Made by a program: the position numbers and the translations under genes
NCBI GenBank assembly: GCA_038040445.1
Contig: JBBPIG010000008.1
Coordinates: 208,820-272,819, forward strand
From: Acidobacteriota bacterium
Lineage (GTDB): Bacteria; Acidobacteriota; Blastocatellia; UBA7656
DNA: 64,000 bases
Direction of reading: 5' to 3'
The notes under the pieces: generated by a model
Told to the model about the DNA's origin: nothing
Databases searched by the model: none
What the model saw: only the letters and a program-made list of their open reading frames with translations
Shown: positions 1 to 9,259 of the stretch, piece after piece
How positions within the stretch are numbered: position 1 is the first letter of the stretch
Layout of the letters: each line of letters starts with the position of its first letter

Positions 1-92
1 ACCGCGAAGCGACGGATCTCGATTATCTGGCGGATCTGGTGCTCAACCTCGAGATCGGCCCGACGCTTGGCGCGGTGACTGGAGTTGATTGA
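1..92 (+). CDS. 3' end of an unidentified gene
   Basis: An open frame enters from the left edge (first full codon at 3) and stops with TGA at 90-92, leaving 29 codons that end in ...TLGAVTGVD. The sequence is acidic and leucine-rich but too short to assign to a family. It lies 70 bases upstream of the cyclophilin gene on the same strand. The codons look normal for this genome, so it is probably the true C-terminus of a longer gene, but no function can be given. Confidence 0.5.
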   Translation, partial: REATDLDYLADLVLNLEIGPTLGAVTGVD

Positions 93-162
93 ATCAGCAG
101 ACTATCGTGCGCAACCTATCGCGCTTGTGCGAGCACCGCTGAGTTTATATAAATAGCAGGTC

Positions 163-1296
163 ATGAAAAGTATCACGCACCCAGGGTTACTGCTTTGCCT
201 GGCTCTCTTGGTTCTCGGCGCTTCTGCTATAGCCCAGCAGAAAAAACGGGATGCACAACCGAGTCAACCTGAGACTACCGCTGAAGAAGCGGCTCAGCTC
301 GAAGCCGTCATCACCACCGATGCCGGCGTGATTCGCTTTGAGTTCTTCTCCGCCAAGGCTCTCAAGCACACGCAGCAGTTCATCAAGCGTGCGCGCAACG
401 GTTCTTACGACGGTTCGGCGTTTCACCGCGTGATCCAGCGTGGAATCATTCAAGGCGGAGACCCGCTGCTCAAAGATACACAAACGGCGCGCGAGCGTTG
501 GGGTACCGGAGGCTTGAATCAGATCGCCGATGAGTTTAGCGACATCAAGCATGTTCGGGGCACCGTTTCGACCGTTCGCATTCCGGGACAAGCGAACAGC
601 GGCGGCGCCCAGTTCTTTATTTGCTCGTCGCCTCAGCCTCAGCTCGACGGGCAGTTCTCAGCTTTCGGTCAGGTCACCGAAGGAATCGACGTTGTGGATC
701 GGATCTCACTCGCGCCAACTGACAGCAATGGGTTGACGGTCACCCCTGTGAGAATCATCAGCGTCAAGATCGAACCCAAGAAGCTCGAACCCTTCAAAGA
801 CGCATCTGTCGACCAGATGCGTAGAGAAGTTTTGCTACGAACGAGTCTCGGCGAAATGACGCTCGAGATGGACCCCGGGCTTGCTCCCGAACATGTGCGC
901 AACTTTTTGAAACTCGTCGAAAGCGGATGGTACGACCATACGGCGTTTCAGCGCATCGTGCCGGGTTTCGTCATTCAAGGCGGCGCCGGATCGACGCGCG
1001 CCGACAACAAACCGCACCCCGCGGACAAATGGGTACACAAGCTGAAGGGGGAGTTCAGCCGGACGGCGCTTCACATTCGCGGCGTCTTGTCGATGGCGCG
1101 AACAAGCGACCCCGATTCGGCGGAGACTTCCTTCTTCATCGTGCTAGGCCCGGCGCCGCACCTCGATGGCAAGTACTCGATCTTCGGCAAGGTGGTTGTT
1201 GGCTTCGAGACGATTGAGCTGATCGAGAAGGCGGCTCGCAACGGTGAAGCGCCCGTCCAACGCATCGAGTTGATCGAAGCAGTAATCAAGCAGTGA
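163..1296 (+). CDS. Secreted peptidyl-prolyl cis-trans isomerase with two cyclophilin domains
   Basis: 377 aa. An N-terminal hydrophobic signal peptide (residues 1-25, ending ASAIAQQ) indicates export. Two complete cyclophilin-type domains follow, roughly residues 45-205 and 220-375. Each carries the FHRVI/FQRIV strand, the (I)QGGD/(I)QGGA segment, a GQFSAFGQV/GKYSIFGKV segment near the end, and the central FFI strand. The family isomerises Xaa-Pro bonds and helps fold exported proteins. The tandem arrangement is less common than the single-domain PpiA form and may reflect internal duplication; the two halves are clearly diverged. The gene ends just before a heptad-repeat hairpin shared with the convergent transporter gene. 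Confidence 0.9.
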   Translation: MKSITHPGLLLCLALLVLGASAIAQQKKRDAQPSQPETTAEEAAQLEAVITTDAGVIRFEFFSAKALKHTQQFIKRARNGSYDGSAFHRVIQRGIIQGGDPLLKDTQTARERWGTGGLNQIADEFSDIKHVRGTVSTVRIPGQANSGGAQFFICSSPQPQLDGQFSAFGQVTEGIDVVDRISLAPTDSNGLTVTPVRIISVKIEPKKLEPFKDASVDQMRREVLLRTSLGEMTLEMDPGLAPEHVRNFLKLVESGWYDHTAFQRIVPGFVIQGGAGSTRADNKPHPADKWVHKLKGEFSRTALHIRGVLSMARTSDPDSAETSFFIVLGPAPHLDGKYSIFGKVVVGFETIELIEKAARNGEAPVQRIELIEAVIKQ

Positions 1297-1297
1297 A

Positions 1298-1412
1298 GTT
1301 CAGGGTTCAGGGTTCAGGGTTCAGAGTTCAAGCTTTAGCTTGCCGACCAATCGCAGCAACCTGAAGGTTGAACTCTGAACTCTGAACCCTGAACCCTGAA
1401 CTCTGAACCCTA
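1298..1412. repeat. Heptad inverted repeat, TTCAGGG type
   Basis: Left arm 1298-1331 is a run of 7-nt units (TTCAGGG, TTCAGGG, TTCAGAG, TTCAAGC). Right arm 1366-1412 is the reverse-complement type (TGAACTC, TGAACCC repeated). The arms can pair into a long hairpin between two convergent genes, so it could act as a bidirectional terminator. The same architecture with other unit sequences recurs through the window. Confidence 0.85.
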
Positions 1413-1415
1413 GTC

Positions 1416-2741
1416 TCAACGCGCGGATTCTTCGGCGCCTTGTACGATGGCGACCGCGCGTGGGGCGTGTCGAAGGGTGAGTATCAGGCCTGCCCCAATC
1501 ATCGCAGAGAATGACAGGTATAACATTGCTCCCAAAAACGAATTGGTCCGGGTGTTGAGGTATCCGACAACGTACGGCCCGACGAATCCTCCAAGGTTTC
1601 CGATCGAGTTGATCAAGCCGATCGACGCGGCGGCTGCGGAACCGGTCAGAAAGGTCGTCGGCAGCGCCCAGAAGGAAGGGAAGAAGCTGTACAATCCGGC
1701 GGCTGCGATGCAGAACATGCTTACGGCCAGAGCCGTGTTGCTCTGAGTGAGCGCGCTTAGGAGCAGCCCCGCACCGGCGACCATCATTGGCGCCGCCGTG
1801 TGCCATCGTCTCTCGCCGCTGCGATCCGACGACCATCCTACAACCAACAACGCGATGAACCCGGCGAGATATGGCAATGCTGAGATCAGCGTGACGATTA
1901 AGTTCGGAAGCCCCGACAGGGCCTTGATGATGGCCGGCAGCCAGAAGTTGAAGCCGTACAGACTTGTCACGATAAAGAAGTAGGCAAGCGCGAGCAAGAC
2001 GACTTCACGGTGCTTCAACGCTTGCAAGACTCCCAATGAGTGGGTCGCCGTCTTGAGCTCCTTTTCCTTTTCGAGTTCCTTTGTGATCCACTCTCGCTCG
2101 TCGGGTGCGAGCCACTTCGCCTGGTGCGGCCAGTCGGTCAAGTAAAAGAGCGTCACAATGCCGAGGATGATCGCCGGGGCGCCTTCAATGATGAACAGCC
2201 ATCTCCAACCCGCCAGGCCAAACCAGTTCACGCCAAGAAGGAGCCCCGAGATCGGTGAGCCGATGAAGTTGGAAAGCGGCACGGCTGCCATAAACAACGC
2301 CACCGCTTTCGCTCTGTCCTGATAGCGAAACCAGTGGGTAAGGTAAACGATGATGCCCGGAAAGAATCCCGCTTCCGCCGCGCCGAGCCCGAGCCGCAGC
2401 CAGTAGAACTGCGTCGCCGAATTCATGAAACCCATCAGCACCGCGACGATTCCCCAGGTGATCATGATGCGCGCGATCCACTTTCGAGCGCTCCACAACT
2501 CAATGAGAATCGTTCCCGGGATCTCGAGCAGAAAATAACCGACGAAGAATATTCCCGCGCCGAACCCGAAGACGTCGGGTGTGAAGTTGAGATCCCTGGT
2601 CATCTCGAGATTGGCGTACGATATGTTGACGCGATCGATGTAGTTGATGATGTAGAGCAGGAATAAGTAGGGCAGGATGCGCCGCATTATTCGCTTACGG
2701 GCGCGATCGGCTGCGTCGGTTGAGGGAGCCAGGCTTACCAT
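1416..2741 (-). CDS. MFS transporter, anion:cation symporter-like
   Basis: 441 aa from the ATG at 2741, chosen because AGTGAGG lies 8 nt upstream and because MFS proteins of this group begin shortly before TM1; the frame stays open to a TTG at 2807. About 12 membrane segments are visible. TM1 is followed by NYIDRVNISYA, the DRxN-type signature of the ACS family (glucarate, phthalate, allantoate and related carboxylate symporters), and a central charged loop rich in Lys and Glu (near residue 215) separates the two halves. The substrate cannot be told from sequence, and no catabolic genes adjoin it. It is convergent with the cyclophilin gene across the heptad hairpin. Confidence 0.85.
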   Translation of the reverse strand: MVSLAPSTDAADRARKRIMRRILPYLFLLYIINYIDRVNISYANLEMTRDLNFTPDVFGFGAGIFFVGYFLLEIPGTILIELWSARKWIARIMITWGIVAVLMGFMNSATQFYWLRLGLGAAEAGFFPGIIVYLTHWFRYQDRAKAVALFMAAVPLSNFIGSPISGLLLGVNWFGLAGWRWLFIIEGAPAIILGIVTLFYLTDWPHQAKWLAPDEREWITKELEKEKELKTATHSLGVLQALKHREVVLLALAYFFIVTSLYGFNFWLPAIIKALSGLPNLIVTLISALPYLAGFIALLVVGWSSDRSGERRWHTAAPMMVAGAGLLLSALTQSNTALAVSMFCIAAAGLYSFFPSFWALPTTFLTGSAAAASIGLINSIGNLGGFVGPYVVGYLNTRTNSFLGAMLYLSFSAMIGAGLILTLRHAPRAVAIVQGAEESAR

Positions 2742-2810
2742 GTTGACGGCCTCACTTCGAAGCATGGATCGCAGCCAATGATCTGAGTGCCCGGTCGGAC
2801 CAGACAACTT

Positions 2811-3002
2811 TCATTGAGACATTCCCAGCTTTTCACGGATCTCGTCGCTGGTCCAAACTCGACCTGCTTAGATGTCAGCAATTCCTTCCTCAATCAAGTG
2901 TCGCTCGAGCATCAGACGCGTGAGGTCTTCCCAGGTGGCATCGTCGGGTAACGACTCTATGAGCTTCAGGGCTTCTTCTTTAATGTGTGTGGTCTCCTGC
3001 AT
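2811..3002 (-). pseudogene. Short antitoxin-like gene interrupted by an in-frame stop
   Basis: A start ATG at 3002 has a strong GGAGGA site just upstream. The 63-codon frame reads MQETTHIKEEALKLIES then LPDDATWEDL..., typical of small antitoxin-like proteins that accompany RelE/ParE-type toxins. It is cut by TAA at 2868-2870 (codon 45). In the same frame after the stop the protein continues AGRVWTSDEIREKLGMSQ, matching the expected C-terminus, which places one point mutation in an otherwise intact gene. No toxin gene is adjacent. A sequencing error or a functional 44-aa product are the alternatives. Confidence 0.65.
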
Positions 3003-3047
3003 CGGTTCCTCCGCGCGGACCTTTTATCACAGGCTCAGTATCAGGTT

Positions 3048-3491
3048 TCACCGTTTCAGATGCTTCTGCCCGCCGACTTCATACGATTCACGCATCCAGC
3101 GTTGAACGTCCCGGTCGAGGTCGGCTTCGGAGTATACACGGAACGAGTGGCCGATAAAGTGGGGCGCGTACTTTTCTACCTTGAAGAATCTGGGGTCGTC
3201 ATCGACTCTGGGGAGCGCGAGGGTGCAGAGCAGATGAGACTTGCGCGGATAGCATCCGCCGAATCGCACTCGCACTTGAAACACGACGCGGGTTTTTTGG
3301 GGAATCATGGTGACAGGCCCACATCTTCGAATCATTTCGGCGAACTTGTTGAAAAGCTGAAGCACATGAGGCTCACTGCGAGCGAAGAGGTCTTCTAGAG
3401 TGAACTTGCCACACGAATGCCACAGGTTCTTTGTGACGAATCGCTCGCCGCACTTCGGACACTGCCAGAGTGGTGGAAGCTCTGCTGGCAT
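3048..3491 (-). CDS. DUF5655 domain protein with N-terminal zinc-ribbon motif
   Basis: 147 aa from the ATG at 3491, preferred over the longer frame because GAGGAG lies 9 nt upstream. Residues about 10-28 contain CPKCGE...WHSCG, a CxxC...C arrangement with a His that may bind zinc. The remainder (KFTLEDLFARSEP, MIPQKTRVVFQVRVRF, HFIGHSFRV) resembles DUF5655, a domain of unknown biochemical role found in stand-alone proteins and next to nucleic-acid-related genes. It appears monocistronic. Function is not known. Confidence 0.7.
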   Translation of the reverse strand: MPAELPPLWQCPKCGERFVTKNLWHSCGKFTLEDLFARSEPHVLQLFNKFAEMIRRCGPVTMIPQKTRVVFQVRVRFGGCYPRKSHLLCTLALPRVDDDPRFFKVEKYAPHFIGHSFRVYSEADLDRDVQRWMRESYEVGGQKHLKR

Positions 3492-3812
3492 AGAGAAGAT
3501 CTCCTCGGTATTCAGGCTGGTCAGAGTTCCCTTTTGAATGCCCGGTCTCATAGCGCAGTTCGGTCTAGAGGCCGAGCCAACCTGGAAATTCGCGCCCGAT
3601 GTTACATTCTTGCTGTCGGGTGATCAAGTTAACCCAAGAGCCGACGACCTCACTGCGAGTCGCCCTTTCTCGCTCTCGCTGTAGTTGGTTCGCCTCTATT
3701 TCAAGGCGTATACTCTCCTCTCCGACACGGTCGTGCGAAACTAATTTCCATTCGAAGTCGTATTCGGAGCGCAACTTCATCCGATGAGACGGTCTTTTCA
3801 AAGGAGACTCCT
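3492..3812. other. Intergenic stretch with no supported gene
   Basis: About 320 bases between divergent genes. A 78-codon minus frame (3565-3801) is open but arginine/glutamate-rich, has no family features and overlaps the probable upstream region of the following gene. AAAGGAGACTCCT at 3800-3812 is the ribosome-binding region of the next gene. I see no terminator, repeat or RNA gene. Confidence 0.5.
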
Positions 3813-4586
3813 ATGATCCGAAGAGCACTCACTCTTATCCTTCCTTTCGCTTTTCTGTTCTGCGTGCAGGCATCGGCTCAAACCGTCGACGAGCTGATCA
3901 AGAAGAACCTCGACGCGAAGGGCGGCCTTCAAAAGCTCAAAGCCATCAAGAGCGTCAAAATAACGGGCAAGATCATCCAGCAGGGAATCGAGATCCCACT
4001 CGTCATTCAGCAAAAGCGGCCCCGTCTGGTTCGATTGGATGTGACCTTCCAGGGCAAGTCTCAGACTATGGCCTATGACGGCGAGAGCGGCTGGAAGACC
4101 AATCCGTTTCAGGGCTCCCCGGATCCCGAAAAGATCGCCGGCGATGATTTGAAAGAAGCTGAAGAGCAAGCCGACATCGACGGCGCGCTGGTCGACTACA
4201 AAGAGAAGGGCCACAAGGTCGAGCTTGTCGGCAAGGAGGATATGGAAGGCACCCCGGTCTACAAACTGAAGCTCACGCTCAAGAACGGTGACGTGCGCAA
4301 CATCTATCTCGATGCCGAGAACTATCTCGAGCTGAAGGTCAATTTGAAGCGAAAGACGCCCGGCGGGGAGATTGAGGTGGATCAATACGTTGGAAACTAC
4401 AAGCCGGTCAACGGAGTCTTGTTCCCCTTCTCGCTCGAGACCAAAGTCAAAGGGCAGACCGTCAGCCAGATCACTCTCGAAAAGATCGACCTTGATGTCG
4501 CTATTGACGATTCGATATTCAAGATGCCGGCCAAGCCCCCGGAGAAGCCGAAAACCGAAGAGAAGAAACCGCCGGTCCATGAGTAG
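3813..4586 (+). CDS. LolA-like secreted outer-membrane lipoprotein-sorting domain protein
   Basis: 257 aa. Residues 1-23 are a signal peptide (hydrophobic core LILPFAFLFCVQ, cleavage near ASAQ). The opening of the mature part, TVDELIKKNLDAKGG, is the hallmark of LolA-like periplasmic proteins common in Acidobacteria and Bacteroidetes. An antiparallel beta-rich body follows (KSVKITGKI, MAYDGESGWKTNPF, VYKLKLTLKNGD). The C-terminus is a Pro/Lys/Glu-rich tail. The fold binds lipid or lipoprotein acyl chains in its family, but this branch has no defined substrate. It sits 140 bases before the propeller gene on the same strand and both products are exported. Confidence 0.7.
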   Translation: MIRRALTLILPFAFLFCVQASAQTVDELIKKNLDAKGGLQKLKAIKSVKITGKIIQQGIEIPLVIQQKRPRLVRLDVTFQGKSQTMAYDGESGWKTNPFQGSPDPEKIAGDDLKEAEEQADIDGALVDYKEKGHKVELVGKEDMEGTPVYKLKLTLKNGDVRNIYLDAENYLELKVNLKRKTPGGEIEVDQYVGNYKPVNGVLFPFSLETKVKGQTVSQITLEKIDLDVAIDDSIFKMPAKPPEKPKTEEKKPPVHE

Positions 4587-4726
4587 CACCGCTTGTGCGA
4601 GGACAGATTAATTAACCGCTGATTTGCGCTGCCTGTCGGAACGCCGATCTTCGCCGATCTGCGAATATCAGCGGCACGGCAGTCAGCGAGAATCAGCGGT
4701 TCATTCGCAGCGAGAGGAAGACACCT

Positions 4727-7700
4727 ATGCGCTCTCATTCATTCACCATAACTTCGTTGTTTGTTGTCCTCGCCGCTTCGCTAACGCTTAGCGTCGCCGC
4801 GCAGACCACGGTCAAACTCGATTCAAACAGCTTCGGCGCGATCGAGGCCCGGCACATCGGACCGGCAATCACTAGCGGCCGCATTGCCGCAATCGACGGA
4901 GTAGCAAGCGACCCGCGCATTCTCTACGCCGGCAGCGCCGGAGGCGGAGTGTGGAAGTCCATCAACGCGGGCACGACCTTCAAGCCGGTCTTCGACAAGT
5001 ACACTCAATCCATCGGGGCGGTCACCGTCGATCAAGCTCACCCGGACACCGTGTGGGTCGGCACGGGTGAATCGTGGACCCGCAACAGCGTCTCCGTGGG
5101 GACGGGCGTGTACAAGACGACCGATGCGGGCGACACCTGGAAACTGATGGGGCTTGAAGACTCCGAGCGCATCGCGCGCATCGTGATCGATCCGAAGAAC
5201 TCCGATGTAGTCTACGTCGCGGCGACCGGCCACCTGTGGAACAGCAACGAACAGCGAGGCGTCTTCAAAACCACCGACGGCGGTAAAACCTGGCAACGCA
5301 TCCTGTACATCGACAAGGACACCGGCTGCTCGGATATCGCGATCGATCCACAGGAGCCCAACATAGTCTACGCGGGCATGTGGCAGTTTCGGCGAAAGCC
5401 CTACTTCTTCACGTCAGGCGGGCCGGGCAGCGGACTCCACAAGAGCACCGACGCCGGCAAGACCTGGAAGAAGCTGACTAAAGGTCTTCCCGAAGGTGAG
5501 CTTGGCCGTATCGCAATCGCGATCGCGCCCACTCGGCCGAATCTGGTCTACGCAATCGTCGAAGCCAAGAAGAGCGCGCTGTATCGTTCCGAAGACCTGG
5601 GCGAGACCTGGACCAAGGCAAGCTCATCAACCAGCGTGACCGGGCGGCCGTTCTACTTCGCGCGAATCCTCGTCGATCCGAAGGACTACAATCGGCTCTA
5701 CAAACCTGATTTCAATGTAGGCGTGAGCACCGACGGCGGGCAATCGTTCACTCAACGCGGGGGGCGCGCTCACGGCGACTATCACACCATCTGGGTCAAT
5801 CCGGTGGACACGTTTCAAGTATATGTCGGGACAGACGGCGGCGTGTACCAGTCCAACGACAAGGCGAACACTTTCAAGTTCCTGAGCAACATTCCTGTAG
5901 GCCAGTTCTATCACGCGAGCTTCGATATGGAGCAACCTTACAACGTGTACGGCGGGTTGCGGGATAACGGGTCGTGGATGGGACCCTCGCAGAGTCCGAA
6001 CGGGGTTGAGAACAAAGACTGGCGCAACGTCGGGTTTGGTGACGGCTTTTTCGTCTGGCCCGATGCTATCGACAAGGACATCGTCTACAGCGAGTTTCAA
6101 GGCGGCAACGTTCTGCGCTTTCACAAATCAAGCGGCGAAGTGAAATGGATCAAGCCGCTGCCCAGGCAAGGCGAGCCGAAGTATCGCTTCAACTGGAACA
6201 CAGCGCTGGGGCTGAGCCCGACTAACAAGAAGGTGATCTACATCGGCGCGCAGTTTCTGTTTCGCACTACGGACAGAGGCGAATCCTGGGAGCGCATCTC
6301 GAACGATCTGACGACCAACGATCCTGAGAAGCAGAAGCAGGAAGAGTCCGGCGGATTGTCGATCGACAACTCATCCGCCGAGAATCACTGCACTATCGTT
6401 GCAGTCGCGGAATCGCCGCTCGATGAAAAAGTGATTTGGGCCGGAACTGACGACGGAAATCTGCAACTCACGCGCGACGGCGGCAAGGCGTGGACCAACG
6501 TCGCCGGCAACATACCCGGCTTGCCTGCGAACACCTGGTGCACCAGCGTCGAGCCGAGCCGCTTCGATCGCGGGACCGCATACGCAACGTTCGATGGCCA
6601 CCAGACCGGTGACATGAAAGCTTACGTCTTTAAGACCACCGACTTCGGCAAGACGTGGAAGCCGCTGGCGAGCGAGGCGATCAAGGGCTACGCGCACGTG
6701 GTTCGCGAAGATCGCGTCAACCGCGATCTGCTTTTCCTGGGAACCGAGTTCGGGTTGTTCGTTTCAATTGACGGCGGCGCGCAATGGGCGCAGTTCACCG
6801 GCAACCTGCCGCCGGTCGCCGTGCGCGACATTGCGATTCATCCGCGCGAGCACGATTTGATCCTCGCCACCCACGGCCGGGGCGTTCTGATCATCGACGA
6901 CATCACCGCGCTTCGACAGATCAACGCGAAGATTCTGGAGTCGACTGCTTACGTACTGGACTCGCGTCCATCGCCGATCACGATTTCGGTCGGGGCGCAG
7001 AATTTTCCCGGCGATGGCGACTTCGTCGGGTCCAATCCACCGGAGGCGGCGACGATTACCTATTACCTGAAAGATCGTCACGTGTTTGGCGACATGAAGA
7101 TCGAAATCTACAACGCCGAAAGCAAACTCATGACGACTCTTCCCGCGGGCAAGCGCAGAGGAATCAACCGCGTTCAGTGGTTCATGCGCCAGAAGCCGCC
7201 GAAGGTTCCGCCTTCGCCGAACCTCGCCGGGCCCTCGTTGACCGGACCGATGGTGCCCGAAGGCGTGTACACCGTTAAGCTCATCAAGGACAAGGAGACT
7301 TTCACCGGGCAGGTCAAAGTCGTTGCTGATCCGAAGTCTACGCATTCAGCGGCCGATCGCGCGCTTCAACAGCAAACAGTTTGGAAGCTGTACGGCATGC
7401 AGGAGCGGCTTGCCTTCGTCGATGATGTCGTAACCGATGCGCGAGACAAGACGAAGGACCGAGCCAAGAAGCTCGATAGCGGTGACGCGGTTGCGAAGGA
7501 TCTCGAAACTTTCGCCGACAAGCTGGACGCGCTGCACAAGACGCTGGTGGCAACGAAGGAAGGCACGATCACCGGCGAGGAGCAGTTACGCGAGCGAATA
7601 GTCGAGCTCTACGGCTGGGTGACCCAGTTTGGCGGCCGTCCGACGCAATCGTTGCTGGATCGGATTCCGGTGCTCGAAAAAGAAATCAACGACGCGAACG

Positions 7701-7822
7701 CGGCGTTCGAAGCGATCATCGGGAAAGAGCTTGCGGGGGTGAACACGAAGCTCTCGAGTAAGAAGCTTGATCCGATCAAGGTGATGACGAAAGAAGAGTA
7801 CGACAAGAAGCAGGAAAAGTAG
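4727..7822 (+). CDS. Large secreted BNR/Asp-box beta-propeller protein (sortilin/VPS10-like)
   Basis: 1031 aa with a signal peptide (residues 1-25, ending SVAAQT). About 13 Asp-box motifs of the form S/T-x-D-x-G-x-T-W recur from residue 60 to 700 (TTDAGDTWK, TTDGGKTWQ, STDAGKTWK, SEDLGETWT, TTDRGESWE), predicting one or two 6-10-bladed propellers like those in sortilin/VPS10 and glycosyl-hydrolase-like proteins. The C-terminal 300 residues hold a beta-sandwich-like part (DMKIEIYNAESKL, FTGQVKVVADP) and a helical Lys/Asp/Glu-rich tail. No sialidase catalytic residues are evident, so a binding rather than hydrolytic role is likelier. The stop codon directly abuts a GC-rich inverted repeat. Confidence 0.8.
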   Translation: MRSHSFTITSLFVVLAASLTLSVAAQTTVKLDSNSFGAIEARHIGPAITSGRIAAIDGVASDPRILYAGSAGGGVWKSINAGTTFKPVFDKYTQSIGAVTVDQAHPDTVWVGTGESWTRNSVSVGTGVYKTTDAGDTWKLMGLEDSERIARIVIDPKNSDVVYVAATGHLWNSNEQRGVFKTTDGGKTWQRILYIDKDTGCSDIAIDPQEPNIVYAGMWQFRRKPYFFTSGGPGSGLHKSTDAGKTWKKLTKGLPEGELGRIAIAIAPTRPNLVYAIVEAKKSALYRSEDLGETWTKASSSTSVTGRPFYFARILVDPKDYNRLYKPDFNVGVSTDGGQSFTQRGGRAHGDYHTIWVNPVDTFQVYVGTDGGVYQSNDKANTFKFLSNIPVGQFYHASFDMEQPYNVYGGLRDNGSWMGPSQSPNGVENKDWRNVGFGDGFFVWPDAIDKDIVYSEFQGGNVLRFHKSSGEVKWIKPLPRQGEPKYRFNWNTALGLSPTNKKVIYIGAQFLFRTTDRGESWERISNDLTTNDPEKQKQEESGGLSIDNSSAENHCTIVAVAESPLDEKVIWAGTDDGNLQLTRDGGKAWTNVAGNIPGLPANTWCTSVEPSRFDRGTAYATFDGHQTGDMKAYVFKTTDFGKTWKPLASEAIKGYAHVVREDRVNRDLLFLGTEFGLFVSIDGGAQWAQFTGNLPPVAVRDIAIHPREHDLILATHGRGVLIIDDITALRQINAKILESTAYVLDSRPSPITISVGAQNFPGDGDFVGSNPPEAATITYYLKDRHVFGDMKIEIYNAESKLMTTLPAGKRRGINRVQWFMRQKPPKVPPSPNLAGPSLTGPMVPEGVYTVKLIKDKETFTGQVKVVADPKSTHSAADRALQQQTVWKLYGMQERLAFVDDVVTDARDKTKDRAKKLDSGDAVAKDLETFADKLDALHKTLVATKEGTITGEEQLRERIVELYGWVTQFGGRPTQSLLDRIPVLEKEINDANAAFEAIIGKELAGVNTKLSSKKLDPIKVMTKEEYDKKQEK

Positions 7823-7926
7823 CCCTGGGAGCGCAGCCCTGGGAGCGCAGCCCTGGGAGCGCAGGCATCCCTGCCTGCCTCCTCTAGCGCAACGCCAAGC
7901 AGGCAGGGATACCTGCGCTCCCAGGG
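7823..7926. repeat. GC-rich inverted repeat with three 14-mer direct copies
   Basis: Starting one base after the propeller stop codon, CCCTGGGAGCGCAG occurs three times in tandem, then GCATCCCTGCCTGC. After a short loop the complement returns (GCAGGCAGGGAT...CTGCGCTCCCAGGG). The 14-nt period is twice 7, consistent with the heptad architecture seen elsewhere. It would form a very stable hairpin and probably ends transcription of the propeller gene. Confidence 0.85.
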
Positions 7927-7991
7927 TCAGTAGTTGCTCGGAAGGGTTCGCGCCGTGGTCGGAGTACTTGGATGTCGGTTAGACTGTACCT

Positions 7992-8444
7992 ATGAGCACA
8001 CCAACTGAAGCAAGAGTCACTACGTGTCCCTCGTGCGGCGCGAACAACCGAGTTCCTGCTGAAAAGCTTCGCGAGGGTCTTGAACCTGTTTGCGGCCAAT
8101 GCAAGAGTCCGCTTCCTGTCTCGGCTCATCCTATGACAGTGACCGATGCGAATTTCGCGGAAGAAGTCGAGCGTTCGCCGCTGCCAGTGCTGCTGGACAT
8201 GTGGGCTCCGTGGTGCGGGCCTTGCAGAATGATCGCACCGATAGTCGAGCAACTCGCGAGCGAGCTTGCGGGCCGCGTGAAGGTAGCCAAGCTCAACGCC
8301 GACGAGAACCCGATGACCGCGTCGCGCTTCAACGTTCGCAGCATTCCGACGCTGCTGGTGTTGAAGGATGGGCAAGAGGTCGATCGACTGGTCGGCGCGT
8401 TTCCGAAGCAAGAGATTCTGCGCAGAGTGCAGGCGGTGATTTGA
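7992..8444 (+). CDS. trxC: Thioredoxin with N-terminal zinc ribbon (thioredoxin 2 type)
   Basis: 150 aa. Residues 11-40 hold [10 protein letters not shown] and CGQCKSPLP, a four-cysteine zinc ribbon as in TrxC. The thioredoxin fold follows, with the active site [10 protein letters not shown] at about residues 72-81, the cis-proline loop [12 protein letters not shown], and a C-terminal helix. The family reduces protein disulfides in the cytoplasm; the zinc-ribbon form is associated with oxidative stress in proteobacteria. It is followed 50 bases later by the dipeptidase gene on the same strand, but the dipeptidase is exported, so a shared function is doubtful. Confidence 0.92.
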   Translation: MSTPTEARVTTCPSCGANNRVPAEKLREGLEPVCGQCKSPLPVSAHPMTVTDANFAEEVERSPLPVLLDMWAPWCGPCRMIAPIVEQLASELAGRVKVAKLNADENPMTASRFNVRSIPTLLVLKDGQEVDRLVGAFPKQEILRRVQAVI

Positions 8445-8494
8445 GTAGTGAATGCAGGACCACCCATAGGCATTTAGCTAGCGGAGGAATCCGT

Positions 8495-9166
8495 TTGAAT
8501 CACTCAGGCAGAACTCGGCTGGCATTTCTTCTAGCGCTGCTAGCGATCGCACCAACTGTCTTCGCTCAGGAGCCGCCGAGGGAAACCGGTACCTTTCGAA
8601 AGCCGGATCTTGTCGAGCTGATCAAACTCGATCGCACCATCAAGCTCGATATTCGATACGCAACTTCAAACAACTTCCTCGGACGGCCGGTATACAAAGA
8701 AGCTCGCGCGTTTCTTCAGCGGCCTGCCGCCGAAGCGCTCGTTCGAGTGAACAAGGCGCTGCGAATAAAAGGCTACGGGTTGATCATCCATGATGGCTAC
8801 CGGCCGTGGTCGGTGACCAATATCTTCTGGGACGCGACACCCGCGGACAAGAAAGAATTCGTGGCGGATCCGAGTCAAGGCTCGCGTCACAATCGAGGCT
8901 GCGCGGTTGATCTCTCCCTCTTTGACTTGAAGACCGGCAAAGTAGTCGTGATGCCTTCCGGGTATGATGAGATGACCGAACGATCTCACATCAACTACAC
9001 TGGCGGGACCGATGAGCAACGTCGATTGCGCGACATTCTGCGCGCTGCGATGGAAGCGGAAGGCTTCGCGGTGTACGAGCCCGAGTGGTGGCACTACGAC
9101 TACAAGGATTGGAAAGAGTACCCGATTCTGAACATCAGTTTCTCGGAAATCCGGAGGCAGAAGTGA
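8495..9166 (+). CDS. VanX-like D-alanyl-D-alanine dipeptidase, M15D family
   Basis: 223 aa from the TTG at 8495, set by GGAGGA at 8483-8488 and by the signal peptide that begins there (LAFLLALLAIAPTVFAQ). Upstream in-frame codons belong to a shadow frame over trxC. Zinc-peptidase motifs are intact: SRHNRGCAVDLSL (His and Asp ligands, SxHxxGxAxD) and EPEWWHYDY (catalytic Glu and third ligand His). IHDGYRPWSV matches the substrate-arginine region. Exported members hydrolyse D-Ala-D-Ala from peptidoglycan metabolism; there are no vanH/vanA neighbours, so this is likely cell-wall recycling rather than vancomycin resistance. Confidence 0.85.
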   Translation: MNHSGRTRLAFLLALLAIAPTVFAQEPPRETGTFRKPDLVELIKLDRTIKLDIRYATSNNFLGRPVYKEARAFLQRPAAEALVRVNKALRIKGYGLIIHDGYRPWSVTNIFWDATPADKKEFVADPSQGSRHNRGCAVDLSLFDLKTGKVVVMPSGYDEMTERSHINYTGGTDEQRRLRDILRAAMEAEGFAVYEPEWWHYDYKDWKEYPILNISFSEIRRQK

Positions 9167-9259
9167 GCGGGTCCTAGCGCCGCCATTATTCTTTTCGACG
9201 TCTTCGGCTGCGCGGTAACCTGTGAGCGTCGAACCTCTGTCAGATAAAAGGGAGAGCTT

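Noticed and set aside
3565..3801. 78-codon minus-strand frame with Arg/Glu-rich product
   Set aside because: No ribosome site, no family features, and it covers the likely promoter region of the following gene.
6764..7345. 193-codon minus-strand frame inside the propeller gene
   Set aside because: Antisense shadow of a strongly supported coding region; composition follows the codon bias of the + strand gene.
8495..9166. Vancomycin-resistance cassette suggested by a VanX-like enzyme
   Set aside because: No VanH, VanA/B ligase or VanRS regulator in the window; the protein has a signal peptide, unlike cytoplasmic VanX of resistance operons.
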